This document shows, one piece after another, positions 22,342 through 33,468 of a DNA stretch of 64,000 nucleotides (position 1 is its first letter; the number at the start of each line of letters is the position of its first letter). The position numbers and the translations under genes were made by a program. The DNA lies in contig JAHCVI010000003.1 in assembly GCA_019096155.1 (NCBI GenBank), positions 2,046,001 through 2,110,000 on the forward strand, in the 5' to 3' direction. Source of the DNA: Staphylotrichum longicolle (taxonomy: Eukaryota > Ascomycota > Sordariomycetes > Sordariales > Chaetomiaceae). The notes beneath the pieces were generated by a model that worked only from the letters and a program-made list of their open reading frames with translations, did not search any database and was not told where the DNA came from.

Positions 22342-23211
22342 ATGGCCGCCCTCTCCTCCCTCCCGCCTCCCCCGCAAGTCCCCAACATCACCCTCTCCCT
22401 CCCGTCCCCGCACGTCCTGGTCGTGACCCTCGCCCGCCCGGCCGCGCTCAACGCGATCCCGTCGGCGCAGCACTCGGCCATGGCGTCGCTGTGGGCGTGG
22501 TTCGACGCGCAGCCGCAGCTGCGGTGCGCCGTCATCACGGGCGGGGACGGGCGGGCCTTTTGCGCGGGCGCCGACCTGCGCGAGTGGGACGTCACCAACA
22601 ACACGGCGGAGCAGGACAAGGACGGCGCCGGCGAGGCGGCGCGCTACCGGGAGCGGTGGCTCCAGGAGGGGTTCGGCGGCCTGTCGAACCGCGCCGGCAA
22701 GAAGCCCGTCATCGCGGCCGTCAACGGCCTGTGCTTCGGCGGCGGGATGGAGATGGTCATCAACTGCGACTTGGTGGTGGCGGACGGCAAGAGGGCGCGG
22801 TTCGGGCTGCCCGAGGTGGGCAAGGGCGTCATTGCCCTCGCCGGGGCGCTGCCGCGGCTGATCCGCACGGTCGGCAGGCAGAGGGCGGCCGAGATGGCGC
22901 TGCTGGGGAGGACGGGGTACACGGCGGAGCAGATGCGGGAGTGGGGGATTGTCAACTTTGTGGTGGGCGAGGGGGAGGCGTTGAGGGAAGCGATCAAGGT
23001 CGCAGAGGAGATGGCCGGCAACTCGCCGGATGCCGTGATTGCGTCGCGGGAGGGGCTGAGGCTGGGGTGGGAAGGGATCGGGCCGCAGCTGGGGACCGAG
23101 ACGTTGGAGAGAGGCATGTACGGAAGGATCAACGGCGGAGACAACATGAAGGAGGGCGTGCGCAGTTTTGTGGAGAAGCGCAAGCCGGTGTGGAAGGACA
23201 GCAAGCTGTGA
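22342..23211 (+). CDS. Peroxisomal enoyl-CoA hydratase/isomerase family protein
   Basis: Single exon, 289 aa, ATG 22342 to TGA. An upstream in-frame GTG at 22318 is not a start. Crotonase-fold marks: VLVVTLARPAALNAI at the N-terminus, the first oxyanion-hole loop GRAFCAGADLREWD, and the second oxyanion segment AAVNGLCFGGGMEMVINCDL followed by FGLPEVGKGVIALAGALPRL. The protein ends in the tripeptide SKL, a canonical PTS1 signal, so it should be imported into peroxisomes. There it would hydrate or isomerise enoyl-CoA intermediates in beta-oxidation or a related CoA pathway. Length fits the family (about 260-300). The exact reaction (hydratase, isomerase or hydrolase) cannot be set from the visible residues. 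Confidence 0.9.
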   Translation: MAALSSLPPPPQVPNITLSLPSPHVLVVTLARPAALNAIPSAQHSAMASLWAWFDAQPQLRCAVITGGDGRAFCAGADLREWDVTNNTAEQDKDGAGEAARYRERWLQEGFGGLSNRAGKKPVIAAVNGLCFGGGMEMVINCDLVVADGKRARFGLPEVGKGVIALAGALPRLIRTVGRQRAAEMALLGRTGYTAEQMREWGIVNFVVGEGEALREAIKVAEEMAGNSPDAVIASREGLRLGWEGIGPQLGTETLERGMYGRINGGDNMKEGVRSFVEKRKPVWKDSKL

Positions 23212-23281
23212 AACTGCCCGCTCTTGCCTTTGTTGCAGTGGAGAGGTCGATGTGACTGTGGAAAGAGGCAAACTTGCCTTT

Positions 23282-23625
23282 GGTACCTTCCTAGAAGGTC
23301 TAGTATCTTAATGGTATCAACAATCTCAGATCACACATTTCAAACAAACCGAGATATTTTCCCCCACCATATAATGGGAGGAACAGCGCGAACATGTTGG
23401 TATGGAAGTCGCTGTCCCCTCCCCTCTGTCGTTGACATCGCAGCATCCGTTGGCCAGCTCGCAGTGCTACAAACCCCCCTCAAGTTTTCCTCTGCATCAC
23501 CGCATTCTTGCACCCGACAGGCTTACAGGTTCCAATTCAGTTGTGTGTTGTACGGCATTCTCGCACTTGGCAGCTTGGTGACATTCGACCTCTTCCCGAT
23601 ATTTTGTGATGATCTCTGCATCGTC
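23282..23625 (+). repeat. Diverged direct repeat, copy A
   Basis: About 345 bases from GGTACCTTCC to GATCTCTGCATCGTC match, with many substitutions and small indels, the sequence at 27282-27656 in the same orientation. Shared words include AGATCACA(C/T)ATTTCAAACAA, GACAGGCTTACAG(G/A)TTCCAATT and TGTGATGATCTCTGCATCGTC. The copy starts about 70 bases after the hydratase stop codon. Its nature (old LTR, duplicated flank or other) is not established. Confidence 0.75.
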
Positions 23626-23908
23626 TTGGGTGCCTGATTCGGAACTCCCTCACCACTGCCTCTAGACAGCTGCTTTCCCTTGGCTATGGAGCAGGACGGC
23701 GTTGGCATAAAGCATTCGACCGAGGTAGCTGCCCAGGCCTGGACATGCTCAGTTCTTCGCAACTTTCCCAAGATCTTAACGCAACAACACCCCGCGATCT
23801 CTCCCCAACTGCTCGATCTCAAGGCTCTCTCCACCTCATCTTCTCCGGGCATCCCCGCAAGAGCAAAATCTAGCACGGTGAAAAACCCTCAGGGAAGACC
23901 TGCCCAAG

Positions 23909-26455
23909 TTAGTGGGGGAAGAGTGCTGTCAGCAAGGGCTCCATATCAGACCCGTCAGAGTCATCTGAGCCATCTGAGTTCTCCGAGTCCTCTGAATCAG
24001 CCGAATCATGTTGACGAAAAGCTTGCTCATCGGGGATTAAGCTTCTGTAAATCTTGGTCGGCCTATACACATCATCATTTAGTAACACAACACCACCACA
24101 ATATAACAAGCGAGACGACATACCTCGGCAACCCCTCCTCCACAAACCGCCTCACCTCCTCCTCCACGCCTTCCCCTTCCAACAACTCAGGGTACCACCG
24201 CCTCCCTTCGGGCCTCGCCAACATAGCAACCCTCAACATCATCCTCCCAAACCCCCGTGAATCCTCCAAAAACTCCTCCACCATCCCCCTCGCCTCCCCC
24301 TCGCCCAACACCTCCACCCACCTCCCCTGCCGCCCCGTCCCTCTCCTCGCCGCCATCACCCCCCTCACAGCCCGGTCCACCTCCTCCATACTCGCCATCG
24401 ACCCCTTCACAGCCCTATCCACCTCCTCCAGCCTCGCCACCAACCCCCCGTCCACCTCACCACCCACCTCCTTCAAAAAGTCCCCCAGCCCACCCACAAC
24501 CCTCACCCGGTCCTTCTTCCCTCCTCCCTCCAGGTCTCGTTGCAGTCCACTAACAAAAGCATACCCCACCCCGCCCTTATCCCCTCTCACATCCACCACC
24601 ACGCTCCACTTCCCCTCCTCCAACCCCCTCACCAACGGCCAGCACTCGGCCCGATGCACCCTCCCCAGCGGCACGCCACACCCCACGGCCAAGAGCGGCA
24701 CGGCGCGGTTCTCGCAGGGCAGGGGCGTGATTTCCACGCGGCTGGTGTACTGGCACTCGTCCTCCTCCTCTCCGGCGGTGGCACGGGCAAAGCGAAAATG
24801 AAAGGGATGCTCCAGCGCCGGCGGGGCGCAGCACATGGTGGATGCGAACAGGTCGCCCGCGCCGTGGTGGTCTGTGGTGGCGCCCGTGGCGAGGGCACGC
24901 AGGAGGGCGAGGAAGCCGGTGGCGAAGCGGGCCGGGGAGAGCGGGGTGGTGGCGAGGTGGTAGTTGTGGCCAGTAGGTGGTGGTTGGTAGTTCAGAGGGG
25001 GTGGGGGTGAAGTCATCGGCGTTTTCGCTGGGGTGGCGGATGAAGATGTGCTGGATGGGGAAGAGCGGGGAGGAGGCGGGCGGCGTGAAGGTGGAGGGGA
25101 GGAGGATGGCGCGGCGGAGGGCGCGGAGAAGAGGCCGGTTAGGAAGAGGCGGTGATGGTGCGGAGAGGAGGGGGTGGATGCCAGGCGGGTGAGGAGGGCG
25201 GCGCTGGGGTCGTCGGTTTGGCGGGTAGGGGTTTGGTGGAGGTAGAGGGAGGTCAGGGCGGGTTTGTGGGTGAGGGCCGAGACGAGCTCGGCGGGGGTGC
25301 TGTTAATTTGGTCGATACAGAGGCTGATGGAGCGGGCGTGAGCGAGGGAGGGGCTCGCGAGGGCGGCGCTGATTGTCGCGGGGGAGAGGTGGCTGAACGT
25401 GACCCAGTCGAGGTGTGACTGTCCGGAATAGGAGATCTGGAGCAACTCGGCGGCGAGCGGGGACTGGTGAAGTTTGTGGGCGTGGGAGAGCAGCTCCCTT
25501 CGCAGTAGATCCGGGAAGTTGGGGATGCTTTCCGCCGCGTCGAGGAGGGCATCGCCCAGGCCGACATCGTTGCGGTCGGGGGTGACTACCAGACGGCTGA
25601 CCAACGCCGTGATAACTTGTTCACTCAGCGAGCACGGGCCAGACCTTCCAGCTCGAGCCGACGAACTAATACCTGAATCTTGCTCGTCCTTCTCGCGCCA
25701 CACCACCTCCAACGTCTCGAGACTCACAAGAGGCGACTTGTCCAACTTGTCGAGACCCCGTTCCCGCGCGATAAGTCCCCCGGCCCCCGGACCTTGTCGA
25801 GGTACTCTCTCGCAGACAGCGGCCGCCTTGGTCGATCAGGCTCGAGTACCGACTCCGACTGGAACATGGACGCCTCCAACAACACCCCAAAGGTAACAAG
25901 CCCGTATCTGATGCGGTCAAGGTCGGAAATGTCCACCACCACCATGCCGTACTCGAGCGTCTCATCATTGTACACGCGTCCGAGCGGCTCTGCCGTGACT
26001 CGGGCGCCGCGCGTGTTGCACTCGCGCCCGGCGCTGACGACAAGGCACGTCATGACGAACGGGAACTCGACCATGGCGCGGTTCCACAACTGCCTTCCGA
26101 GCTCCCGATACCGCCACGACGACGACGGCAACCTGATCCGCGGATCCGTGCCCGCTGGGAGCTCGGAGCGCGGCGGGGCCAGGCCGTGGTGGGCGTAGGC
26201 GGCATCGGCGAGGGCCAGCTCGCCCTGGAGGGCGGTGCGGTTGGCCGTGTCCGAGAAGGCGGCGATGAGGCGCAGACAGGCGCGGAGCGGGGCCGTTGGG
26301 TCCATCCGCGCTAGGTCCGCATGCGGTGGTCGGTATTGAGCAACGGCCAACTGCCGGTACTGGCCGCTCAGCTTGGTGACGACGAAGAAGAGGAAGGATG
26401 ACGGGTATTCCTTGTTAGGGGGCCGCGCGGGAAGGGCATCGTCAGGGGCGTCCAT
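23909..26455 (-). CDS. Large unrecognised protein with acidic serine-rich tail
   Basis: Start ATG 26455 (MDAPDDALPARP). A clean intron lies at 24063-24123 (GTATGT donor, TTACTAAA branch, TAG acceptor), and the stop is TAA at 23909-23911. The frame must shift once near 25746-25792. Either a 47-nt GT...AG intron with a weak branch is spliced there, giving 812 aa, or one G is missing from a five-G run at about 25777-25781. Residues 1-220 are globular (MTCLVVSAGRECNTRGARVT, YGMVVVDISDLDRIRYGLVT). A second globular section follows, with a Ser/Pro-rich insert near residues 420-470 and a very Gly/Glu/Val-rich section. The C-terminus is acidic and serine-rich (EDSENSDGSDDSDGSD). No enzyme motif or membrane segment seen. 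It lies between the two copies of the 23.3/27.3 kb repeat. Confidence 0.6.
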
Positions 26456-26598
26456 GGTGACCGTGATGTCCCTTGGGTGTCACCGAGGTGCGGCGCGAAC
26501 GAGGCGCAGAGTCAGGCAGGTCGAGGGCAAGATTCAGGGAGAGGAAGCCGAGTGGTGTTGCAGTGCGGGGGAACAGGGCAGCCGGATTTGTTGGTTGC

Positions 26599-26631
26599 TG
26601 CTTGGTTGATGCTTGGTTGGTGCTTGGTTGG
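26599..26631. repeat. Three tandem 11-bp units
   Basis: TGCTTGGTTGA, TGCTTGGTTGG and TGCTTGGTTGG stand head to tail about 150 bases upstream of the minus-strand start at 26455. They may be a slippage tract or repeated promoter sites. Confidence 0.7.
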
Positions 26632-27281
26632 CGTGCTGTGGTGGGACGCCGGGCGGGAAGTTGGCCACCCGGATACTCCCGCTGTATGCACGGCCAGGTG
26701 TATTGACTCCTGGCTGTGAGTGATCCCCCTGCCAACGCAGGCGTTCTCGCACCTCACACCTCATCCTGAGGTTGGGCCAGGCGGCGGTGTACGCTATATA
26801 GGTAGGTACCTGTCTATTTGATTTGTTAAAGGAAGGAAGACGATAATGTAGTGATATACTATAGGAAGGTAGTGACCTAGTTATAGGGCAGGGGCACTAG
26901 GCAGCTACTAAGAAATTAAAGAGGACGTAGGTACCGGTATATGGTGATATGCTTACAAATACCAGTCTAGGTAGAAAGTGCCTAGTAGCCCCTTCCTAAG
27001 GGGGTATGTCAGAACTATGGGGTGAACGACCCCTAGTCGGGCGAAGAAGCGGGGTAACCACAGCCAGAAGGCTGCCTACGTTGGCCTCCCTAGAACAAGA
27101 AGAACAACCACAACAACAGAGCAATCAAGATAGCACTAAATTGAAGCTATCACCACTACTGCATCTCTGCTATCCTCTTCTGAACCCACTGTATTCATCA
27201 GTGCCTCTAGCGCTCCAAGACCACTGCGTTCCACTGTTCCAGACCATCCTGTCATCGCTGCTCCCACACAAACTTACCGTA

Positions 27282-27656
27282 GGTACCTTCTTCTTAGAAG
27301 GTCTCGTGTCGAATGAGATCAACAAAACCAGATCACATATTTCAAACAACCTAAACCGGGATCTTTTCCGCAAACATGGAATGGCAGGAATGGCGCTGAA
27401 CATGGAATTTGGGACGGAGGTCATGTTTATCCCCTTCCCGTTCCATCGTCGTTTGCATCGCATCATCCGTTGACCGAATTCTCGTCCTTATAAACCCTCT
27501 CGGTATTCGAGTTTTCCTCCTGCATCATCGCATTTTTGCACGCGACAGGCTTACAGATTCCAATTTTGTTGTATGTTGTACCGGTTTCTTCCCGCACTTG
27601 GCGGTTTGGTGACATGCGATCTCTTCACGATCCTGTGTGATGATCTCTGCATCGTC
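27282..27656 (+). repeat. Diverged direct repeat, copy B
   Basis: About 375 bases matching copy A (23282-23625) in the same orientation, from GGTACCTTCTTCTTAGAAGG to GATCTCTGCATCGTC. The left edges are 4,000 bases apart. There is no terminal inverted repeat, no tRNA-like primer site next to it and no transposase frame between the copies that I can recognise. Confidence 0.75.
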
Positions 27657-28106
27657 CCGCGGCAATCGTGCCGCTCTGGTTGGTTCGCAACCCCATCATC
27701 ACCCAGTAATGGCCACGGCACTTCATTTAGAGGAGCAGCACGTTACACAAGCATACAGCACATACTGACCCACAGCTCTTCGATATTAAGGCATGCATGA
27801 GGACTAACCTGAAGCAAAAGGTTGGTGTGGCTCACTCTGACCACCATTTCATCATTTCATCACCCAAGGTTGTCCTTCTGACCATATACTTTCTACCTTG
27901 ATTATCTCGCTAGGTGTCGTTGAAGTTGCCACCTAGTTCTGTGCCTTATTTACTCTGCGGGAGACAGGAGTAATTAAGGTACGGGTTGGCTATCCAGATT
28001 CCAGACGACTAGAACCGACACTACAGCACCGCCTCTGGAATCTTGTTCCAGTCTCACCCTTTCCCAACTAGGTACCTCAAACGTTCGAGTCTTGATTCGC
28101 TCAATC

Positions 28107-30360
28107 ATGGCGGGTACACCAGGTGTAAGCCCGGTCGTGCTGGGGGAATACCCGCCCGCAGCCGACTTGCGGACGAAAATGCGGGAGAGGCCCCTCCCGA
28201 CCATCGCTCCGGAAACCGTCGACCCGGCGGTCATCTGTAGCGGCGAAGCCACAAGCCAAGCGCTTGCCGTGCTCGGCAGGCTCAATACCGCTCTCGCTTC
28301 TGACGACGCCGGTGCACTCGAGGACTGCTTCTTTCCCGGTCAAGCGTACTGGAAGGACGAGCTGGCGCTGACATGGCACTTGCGCACCTTCACCTCGCCC
28401 CCGGCAATTGCTGCGAGCTTGTTGCAGACAAAGGCGCTTCACAGTCTGGCTGGACCGCTTGTACTCGAGGGCACTCCTCAGTTTGTGCCGGCATCTCCTG
28501 TTCTGGTAGGCCATCGTCAGAGGAGGAAATCCTGGAGTTCAAGTTGGAGACTATGATCGAGAGCTGATTGCCTCCACTTAGCAATTCATTGACTGCAACC
28601 TGCGTTTCAAGACGAAATCCCCGGCTGCCATTTGCAACGGAAGGATGCTTCTGCTGCCTGTTGAAGTTGGTGGAGCAGTGGTATGGAGGATCTGGATTCT
28701 CAGCACCTGGCTGGAGAACCTCGAGTCGCATCCCGAGAACGAGGCCCTGTTGGGGTCTCCAGGCCGACAGCTCGACGGGGTTGAGCAGTTTGAAACCGAC
28801 GTCTTTATCATAGGGGGCGGGAACGCGTGAGCTACCTGACTAGCCGTTGAATCCACTCCAAGGATGGAGCTGACCTTGCCTTTCAGCGGTGTCACTCTTG
28901 CAGCGCGCCTCAAAGCCCTGGGCGTTGACAGCGTCATGGGCGAACGAAACGCAGCGCCCGGCGACAATTGGGCGTCCCGTTATGACTGCATGCGGTTCCA
29001 CGTTCCAACATCACTCTGCGAGTTGCCGTACATGCGTAAGCACAGCACAGGATAGACCGCTCTTGATCAGCGGCTGATGATTCGCGTCCCTAGGTTATGA
29101 TAAACACCTTCAATCACCCCATTTTCTGTCCGCTGCCGAACTTGCTGAGCAGGTACGGCGATATGTCAAGGCCTTCAACCTGAACGTGATCACATCAGCC
29201 AAGATCCACTCCACAGTCTACGACCGCATAGCGAGACGCTGGATTGTGCAGTTTGAGTCCCCCTGTGGCCGCCAGACTGCCGTCGCGAAGCACCTTGTTC
29301 AAGCCACGGGGTTCGGCTCGCAGAAACCGTATCTTCCGCTGATGGCAGATGAAGACGTGTTCAAAGGCATCAGCATCCACTCGGCGCAGTACAAGAACGC
29401 CGTCTTGTTGAGGGAAAAGGGCGTCAAGGTGAACATCTCGTCGAAAAATGAACCCCTATCAATTTTCATACCTTTCAACTAACCTCTTTGCGTCCAAAGT
29501 CTGTCCTCATTATTGGTTCGGCAAACACCGCATTTGACATTGCCCAAGACTGCCATACCGCAGGCCTCCAGACAACAATTGTCGCCCGCTCTCCCACCTA
29601 CATCTTCCCCGTCGAGGACGCCTGCGACAAACAATGCCTCGGCGCCTACGATTCTGACATTGGCGTCGAGGCAACCGACCGGCTGCTCATGACGATGCCG
29701 ACATGGGTAGGCACCCACATGCTCTCGGGCTTCCTCGCGTCCAGGGCGTCGCAAGAGCCGGATCGCTACGCGGCGCTGGCCAGAGCCGGCTTCCCCGTCA
29801 TCGACAGCGCCCATCCCGACGCCTCGCTGGGGCACCACCTGCTGGAACGCGCCGGAGGCCATTACGTGGATATGGGGGCCACCGCGCTCATCGCAGAGGG
29901 CAAGGTCGGCGTGAAGGCCGGGGTCGAGCCGACCGGTTACACACCGTCCGGGTTGCGCTTTGCAGATGGCACCACGGCGGACGCGGACGCGGTGGTGTGG
30001 TGCACGGGGTTTGCGGACAAGAACGCGCGAGACACTGCAGCGCAGATTCTAGGAGCAGGGATGAATGGCCATGGGGGAAGAGAGGGGCAAGGTGTTGGCG
30101 ATGTCCTTGGGCCCGCCGAGATTGCTGATCGGCTTGATGCCACTTGGGGCGTCGACGAAGAGGGCGAGATCCGCGGCATGTGGAAGCGGCATCTGCGTGT
30201 CGACAACTACTGGATCATGGGTGGGCACACGCAGCAACACCGCTGGTATTCGCGGACGGTGGCGTTGCAGATCAAGGCGGAGCTCGAGGGGATACTGCCG
30301 CCGGCGTATCGGGAGACCGCCGAAGCAGAGAGAGATGGGGAAAAGGACCAAGCTTTATGA
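28107..30360 (+). CDS. Flavin-dependent monooxygenase with N-terminal extension
   Basis: Five exons (28107-28505, 28582-28826, 28887-29035, 29094-29428, 29500-30360) give 662 aa with consistent phases. Residues 1-200 form an NTF2-like or other small alpha+beta domain (ALEDCFFPGQAYWKDELALT) seen before the flavin domain in some fungal FMOs. The FAD loop is DVFIIGGGNAGVTLAARL (about 206-223), followed by PGDNWASRYDCMRFHVPT. The second dinucleotide loop, SVLIIGSANTAFDIA (about 377-391), is GSANTA where GSGxSA/G is usual. A GFADKN region and MGGHTQQHRWYSR close the fold. Members use NADPH and O2 to oxygenate soft nucleophiles or ketones; the substrate is unknown. No signal peptide or membrane anchor. 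Confidence 0.85.
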
Positions 30361-30532
30361 ATTTGAATTATAAGTATATGTGCGCCAAAAAGAACTTGCC
30401 TCAACCTTGGACATGTACAAGACACCTTGAATATCCTTCACAACCCCAAGCCGTATACACTGAATTGAACATGCCGTCTAGGGTATCCTTTCACCGACTC
30501 TCAAGCAGATTCCAACAACTCTGTCCTCTTCT

Positions 30533-31228
30533 TTACAGAAGAGCGACGGCGCCAAGAACGCCAGCAATGGCCACGGCAGCGCCAGCGAGGCCAGTATCCC
30601 GGTGACCGGCGTTCTTGCCCGCGTTGCCGTTGCCGTTGCCGCTTCCACTGCTGCTACCGCTGCCGCTGCCGCTGCCGCTGCCGTTGCTGTTGCTGCTGCC
30701 AGTGGCCGCCGGGCCCGCGCCGGAGGTGGACCGGGAGCTGGCACCCGAGCCAGAGGTGGAGCCCGAGCCGGTCTCCTGGCTGTCGGACGAGTCGGTCGTC
30801 TTGGAGCCGCTGTTGCCGTTGCTGCCGCTGTTGCCGTTGCTGCCGCTGTTGCCGCTGTTGTTGACGGCGGTACAGCTCGACGCCGAGTCCAGGTCGCTGG
30901 TGAAGGCGTCCGAGTCGGGGCACTGGGCCAGCGCCGAGCTCCACTGGCTGCTGTGGGCCGTGTACCACGAGGTGATGGCGCTCTGGTAGCTCGAGTAGGC
31001 CGACTCGAGGGACTTGGGGACGGTGAAGGTGCACGGGTCCCCGGTGATCTCGACCGCGGGCGGGCGCGTCGGCATGGCGGTGATGAGGGACTGCATGGCG
31101 TCCAGGCAGGCCGACATGCCGGCCTCGTCGGTCTGGCGGGCCTCGAGGGCGCGCTTCACAATGTCGGGGCGAGGGGCCATGGCTGCGGCCGTGCCGGCGA
31201 GGGCAATGAGGAGGGTCTGGGAGAGCAT
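30533..31228 (-). CDS. Secreted, probably GPI-anchored Ser/Gly-rich protein
   Basis: Single exon, 231 aa. Residues 1-17 (MLSQTLLIALAGTAAAM) are a typical signal peptide. Residues 30-120 form a small domain with four cysteines (SACLDAM, GDPCTFTVP, AQCPDSDAF, SSCTAV) that could make two disulfides. The next 80 residues are low-complexity Ser/Gly/Asn/Thr repeats (runs such as SGSNGNSGS), suited to O-glycosylation. The C-terminus (GLAGAAVAIAGVLGAVALL) is a hydrophobic tail after a small-residue omega-site region, the form of a GPI signal. It should end up on the plasma membrane or cell wall. Similar architectures occur in fungal surface proteins of unknown role. The Gpi8 transamidase that would process it is itself encoded at 60.3 kb, a coincidence of the window. 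Confidence 0.8.
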   Translation of the reverse strand: MLSQTLLIALAGTAAAMAPRPDIVKRALEARQTDEAGMSACLDAMQSLITAMPTRPPAVEITGDPCTFTVPKSLESAYSSYQSAITSWYTAHSSQWSSALAQCPDSDAFTSDLDSASSCTAVNNSGNSGSNGNSGSNGNSGSKTTDSSDSQETGSGSTSGSGASSRSTSGAGPAATGSSNSNGSGSGSGSGSSSGSGNGNGNAGKNAGHRDTGLAGAAVAIAGVLGAVALL

Positions 31229-33468
31229 TTTGGGCGGATTGACGTTTGCTTGTGGAAGAAAGGGGTCTGGGTGTTTGGAGGGGATGGCCGTCGAGTTGGA
31301 GGAATAACCGGAGTGACTGGGAAGTTGGAGATGGGGAAAACGAGGGAAACAGACAATGCCGATGGAGCGTTGACCGGATTTTAACTCCTGTCTCCCGTCT
31401 TGCTGAATCTCAGTTTCCTGGTAAAATTGGGCATCCAGCCCGTCTCAGTGCCAATGCCCCCGGCCTGGTTTCCATCCCTGGGGCTTGCAGTCCACTCTGC
31501 CTCCCGGAGGTGGAGCAGCACCCTCCTGATGCCGGGGCGAGACCAAACTGGGTCCGTCACACGGTTGGAACTGTCTTTGAACGCTTGCCCTAATGCGGCG
31601 TCAATCTCACATCTGATAGGCCAGGGCAGCCCCCGTGCGATCTGTGGCGCCAGCGGCTTGGTGAGCCAAGCTCGAGCCAAGGACTGGCTGAGTCCAATGT
31701 GCCTGGCTCACCCCTGACGGCTTCGCATTCGTGGCTGCTTTCGGGGCAGCATGTGGCTGCATCAACCCGTCATGTCGTGCTGCATGCCAAACGTGGGTTC
31801 GCCAGACCACCTCCTCGGGCTCTTGGCTTTCAATGCATATCGTGATATTTTTTGAGTGCACGCAGCCATCAGCGTCCCAAACGCTCTGCGCCATCCAGAG
31901 CACAACGTCCGCTGGCTGCCTCACAGCGGCCCCCACTTCGAACAAGCGAATTTCAAGTATTGGACTGCGGAGTGGTTCTCCCGGTCATCCCCACAGGCCC
32001 ACAGCTCTATTGGTGTTTGTCGGGTGCAAACAAGCTTCTCAGGGGCCGGCAGGATCTGAATCCTTTCACCAAATTTGACCCCTTCTGCAAGGTCCCAGGA
32101 TCCTCTCAACAGGAATTTGCTGTTCCACTCCCGCCAAATGGTGGGCTCGGCGTGTTTCCCCTGCCGGATGATCTCATGAAAGGCTGGTGCAGGATGGCCG
32201 CAAATTGCTGCCCGCAATGTCCGAGTGATCTCGGCTTGCTGCAAGGGAGCCACTCAGGAGATTCCGGCACCTGCATTGGCCGTCTGTCATGGGCGAGGTC
32301 CACTCTTCTTTGTTTCAGCGGAACCTTGCCATGCAGTCAACCGTCATGAATTCCCCATGAACCGGTCGACTCTCTCGAGTCTCTCAATGTACCATCCGTT
32401 GAGTTCTCGGGTTCAGGGTTCGGGTATGGCACGGGAACGCGCCACGCTGACCAACAGAGTTACAAATTCTTTTTCAGTCTCTTTGTGTCTTTGTTTTCAC
32501 AGCAACTAAGTCCTCGGCAAGGCAATCTGGGGCACTTAGGGAAAACAAATTGAAAACAGAAGGATAAACTGTCTAAAACCGACGCCTTTCAGACGGGTCG
32601 TCCACGAAGAGGTTTGACGAAGCCAGAAACAAGAAGGTAATGTTTAGAACCAATAACATAAAACTCTCCAGCTCTGTGAATTCCAAACGTAGGTAGAAAG
32701 ACTCATTCCGTTGGAGCAGCCACAGTTCATGTCATATCCGGATACCATGTAGAAAAGCGTCCAGTTATGTCTAGAGTGTGAAAACACCCTCCTGGGCCAA
32801 GTTAACGAAGGGCAGCGCGTGTTCCAGGAGGCGGTCTCGACGGGTGGTCCCGTTCCTGGCCCGATGTTCAAGGGGTTCCTAACCATGCACTGGGAACGAT
32901 AACCTAACTTGTGCCGAAGCAGGTACCTCGGTATGGTTTCAAACAGAGCCCTGTTTGAGAGCAGTCTTGATAAAGAGACGGCCTCGTCTGAACCCCGTTT
33001 CAGGGGCAAACAAAGAACAATTCCAGGCCAACTATCCGTGGTCGGTATCCGAGTCTCGAGGTCAAGCAGTGGTGTGCCTCAACTTCCAGGTGGCCGGGCT
33101 GGCAACGCCGGGCTCCTGCTTGGTCTCGAACCAACACACCCAGGAAAAATAGAACTGCGCGGTTGGCTCCGCGCCTCCACCTTGCCTTGTTGTATGAATT
33201 TCCTCGTCTCTGCAACCCCACGTGGTACTGTCTGCGGAGGGCGTTGATCAGCGCATGAGCACGGTTTTGATGGCCTAGTAGGCCGCCGGTTGACAAGAAG
33301 TGGTTCGTTGTGTTGCATCCAGCTGAGTGGTCTCTCATCCTCTTTCAGCTCTTTATGGCTTGATGGCTTGAGATAACTTCAAGCTACCTAAATAGACAAA
33401 ATACGGTCTGTAAGGTATGTGACTACCTTGAAAAGAATGAAGACATGATCGCTTCCCCTAGAGATTCC
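31229..33468. other. Long non-coding stretch, nothing recognised
   Basis: About 2.2 kb. Open frames up to about 165 codons exist but lack ATG context, splice signals and family motifs, and both strands are equally open. The left end holds the promoter of the minus-strand surface-protein gene. Confidence 0.45.

Larger units (their letters stand above)
26456..28106. other. Intergenic region with AT-rich block and repeat copy B
   Basis: About 1.65 kb between divergently oriented genes. From about 26790 to 26990 the base composition falls sharply in GC and words such as TAGGTACC, CTAGGTA and CCTAGTA recur. The rest contains repeat copy B (27282-27656) and the promoter of the monooxygenase gene. 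No gene is recognised. Confidence 0.5.

Noticed and set aside
23282..27656. Complete LTR retrotransposon
   Set aside because: No reverse transcriptase, integrase, primer-binding site or polypurine tract between the repeats; the interior is an intron-containing gene.
8486..30360. Reading 8.5-30.4 kb as one biosynthetic gene cluster
   Set aside because: There is no core synthase, and unrelated genes (NLR, hydratase, orphan gene) lie between the oxidative enzymes.
30602..31384. 260-codon Ala/Gly/Arg-rich frame opposite the GPI-anchored protein
   Set aside because: Antisense shadow of the Ser/Gly repeats; composition is an artefact of the repeat codons.
31852..32349. 165-codon open frame in the 31-33 kb gap
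   Set aside because: Equally long frames exist on the other strand; nothing family-like is seen.
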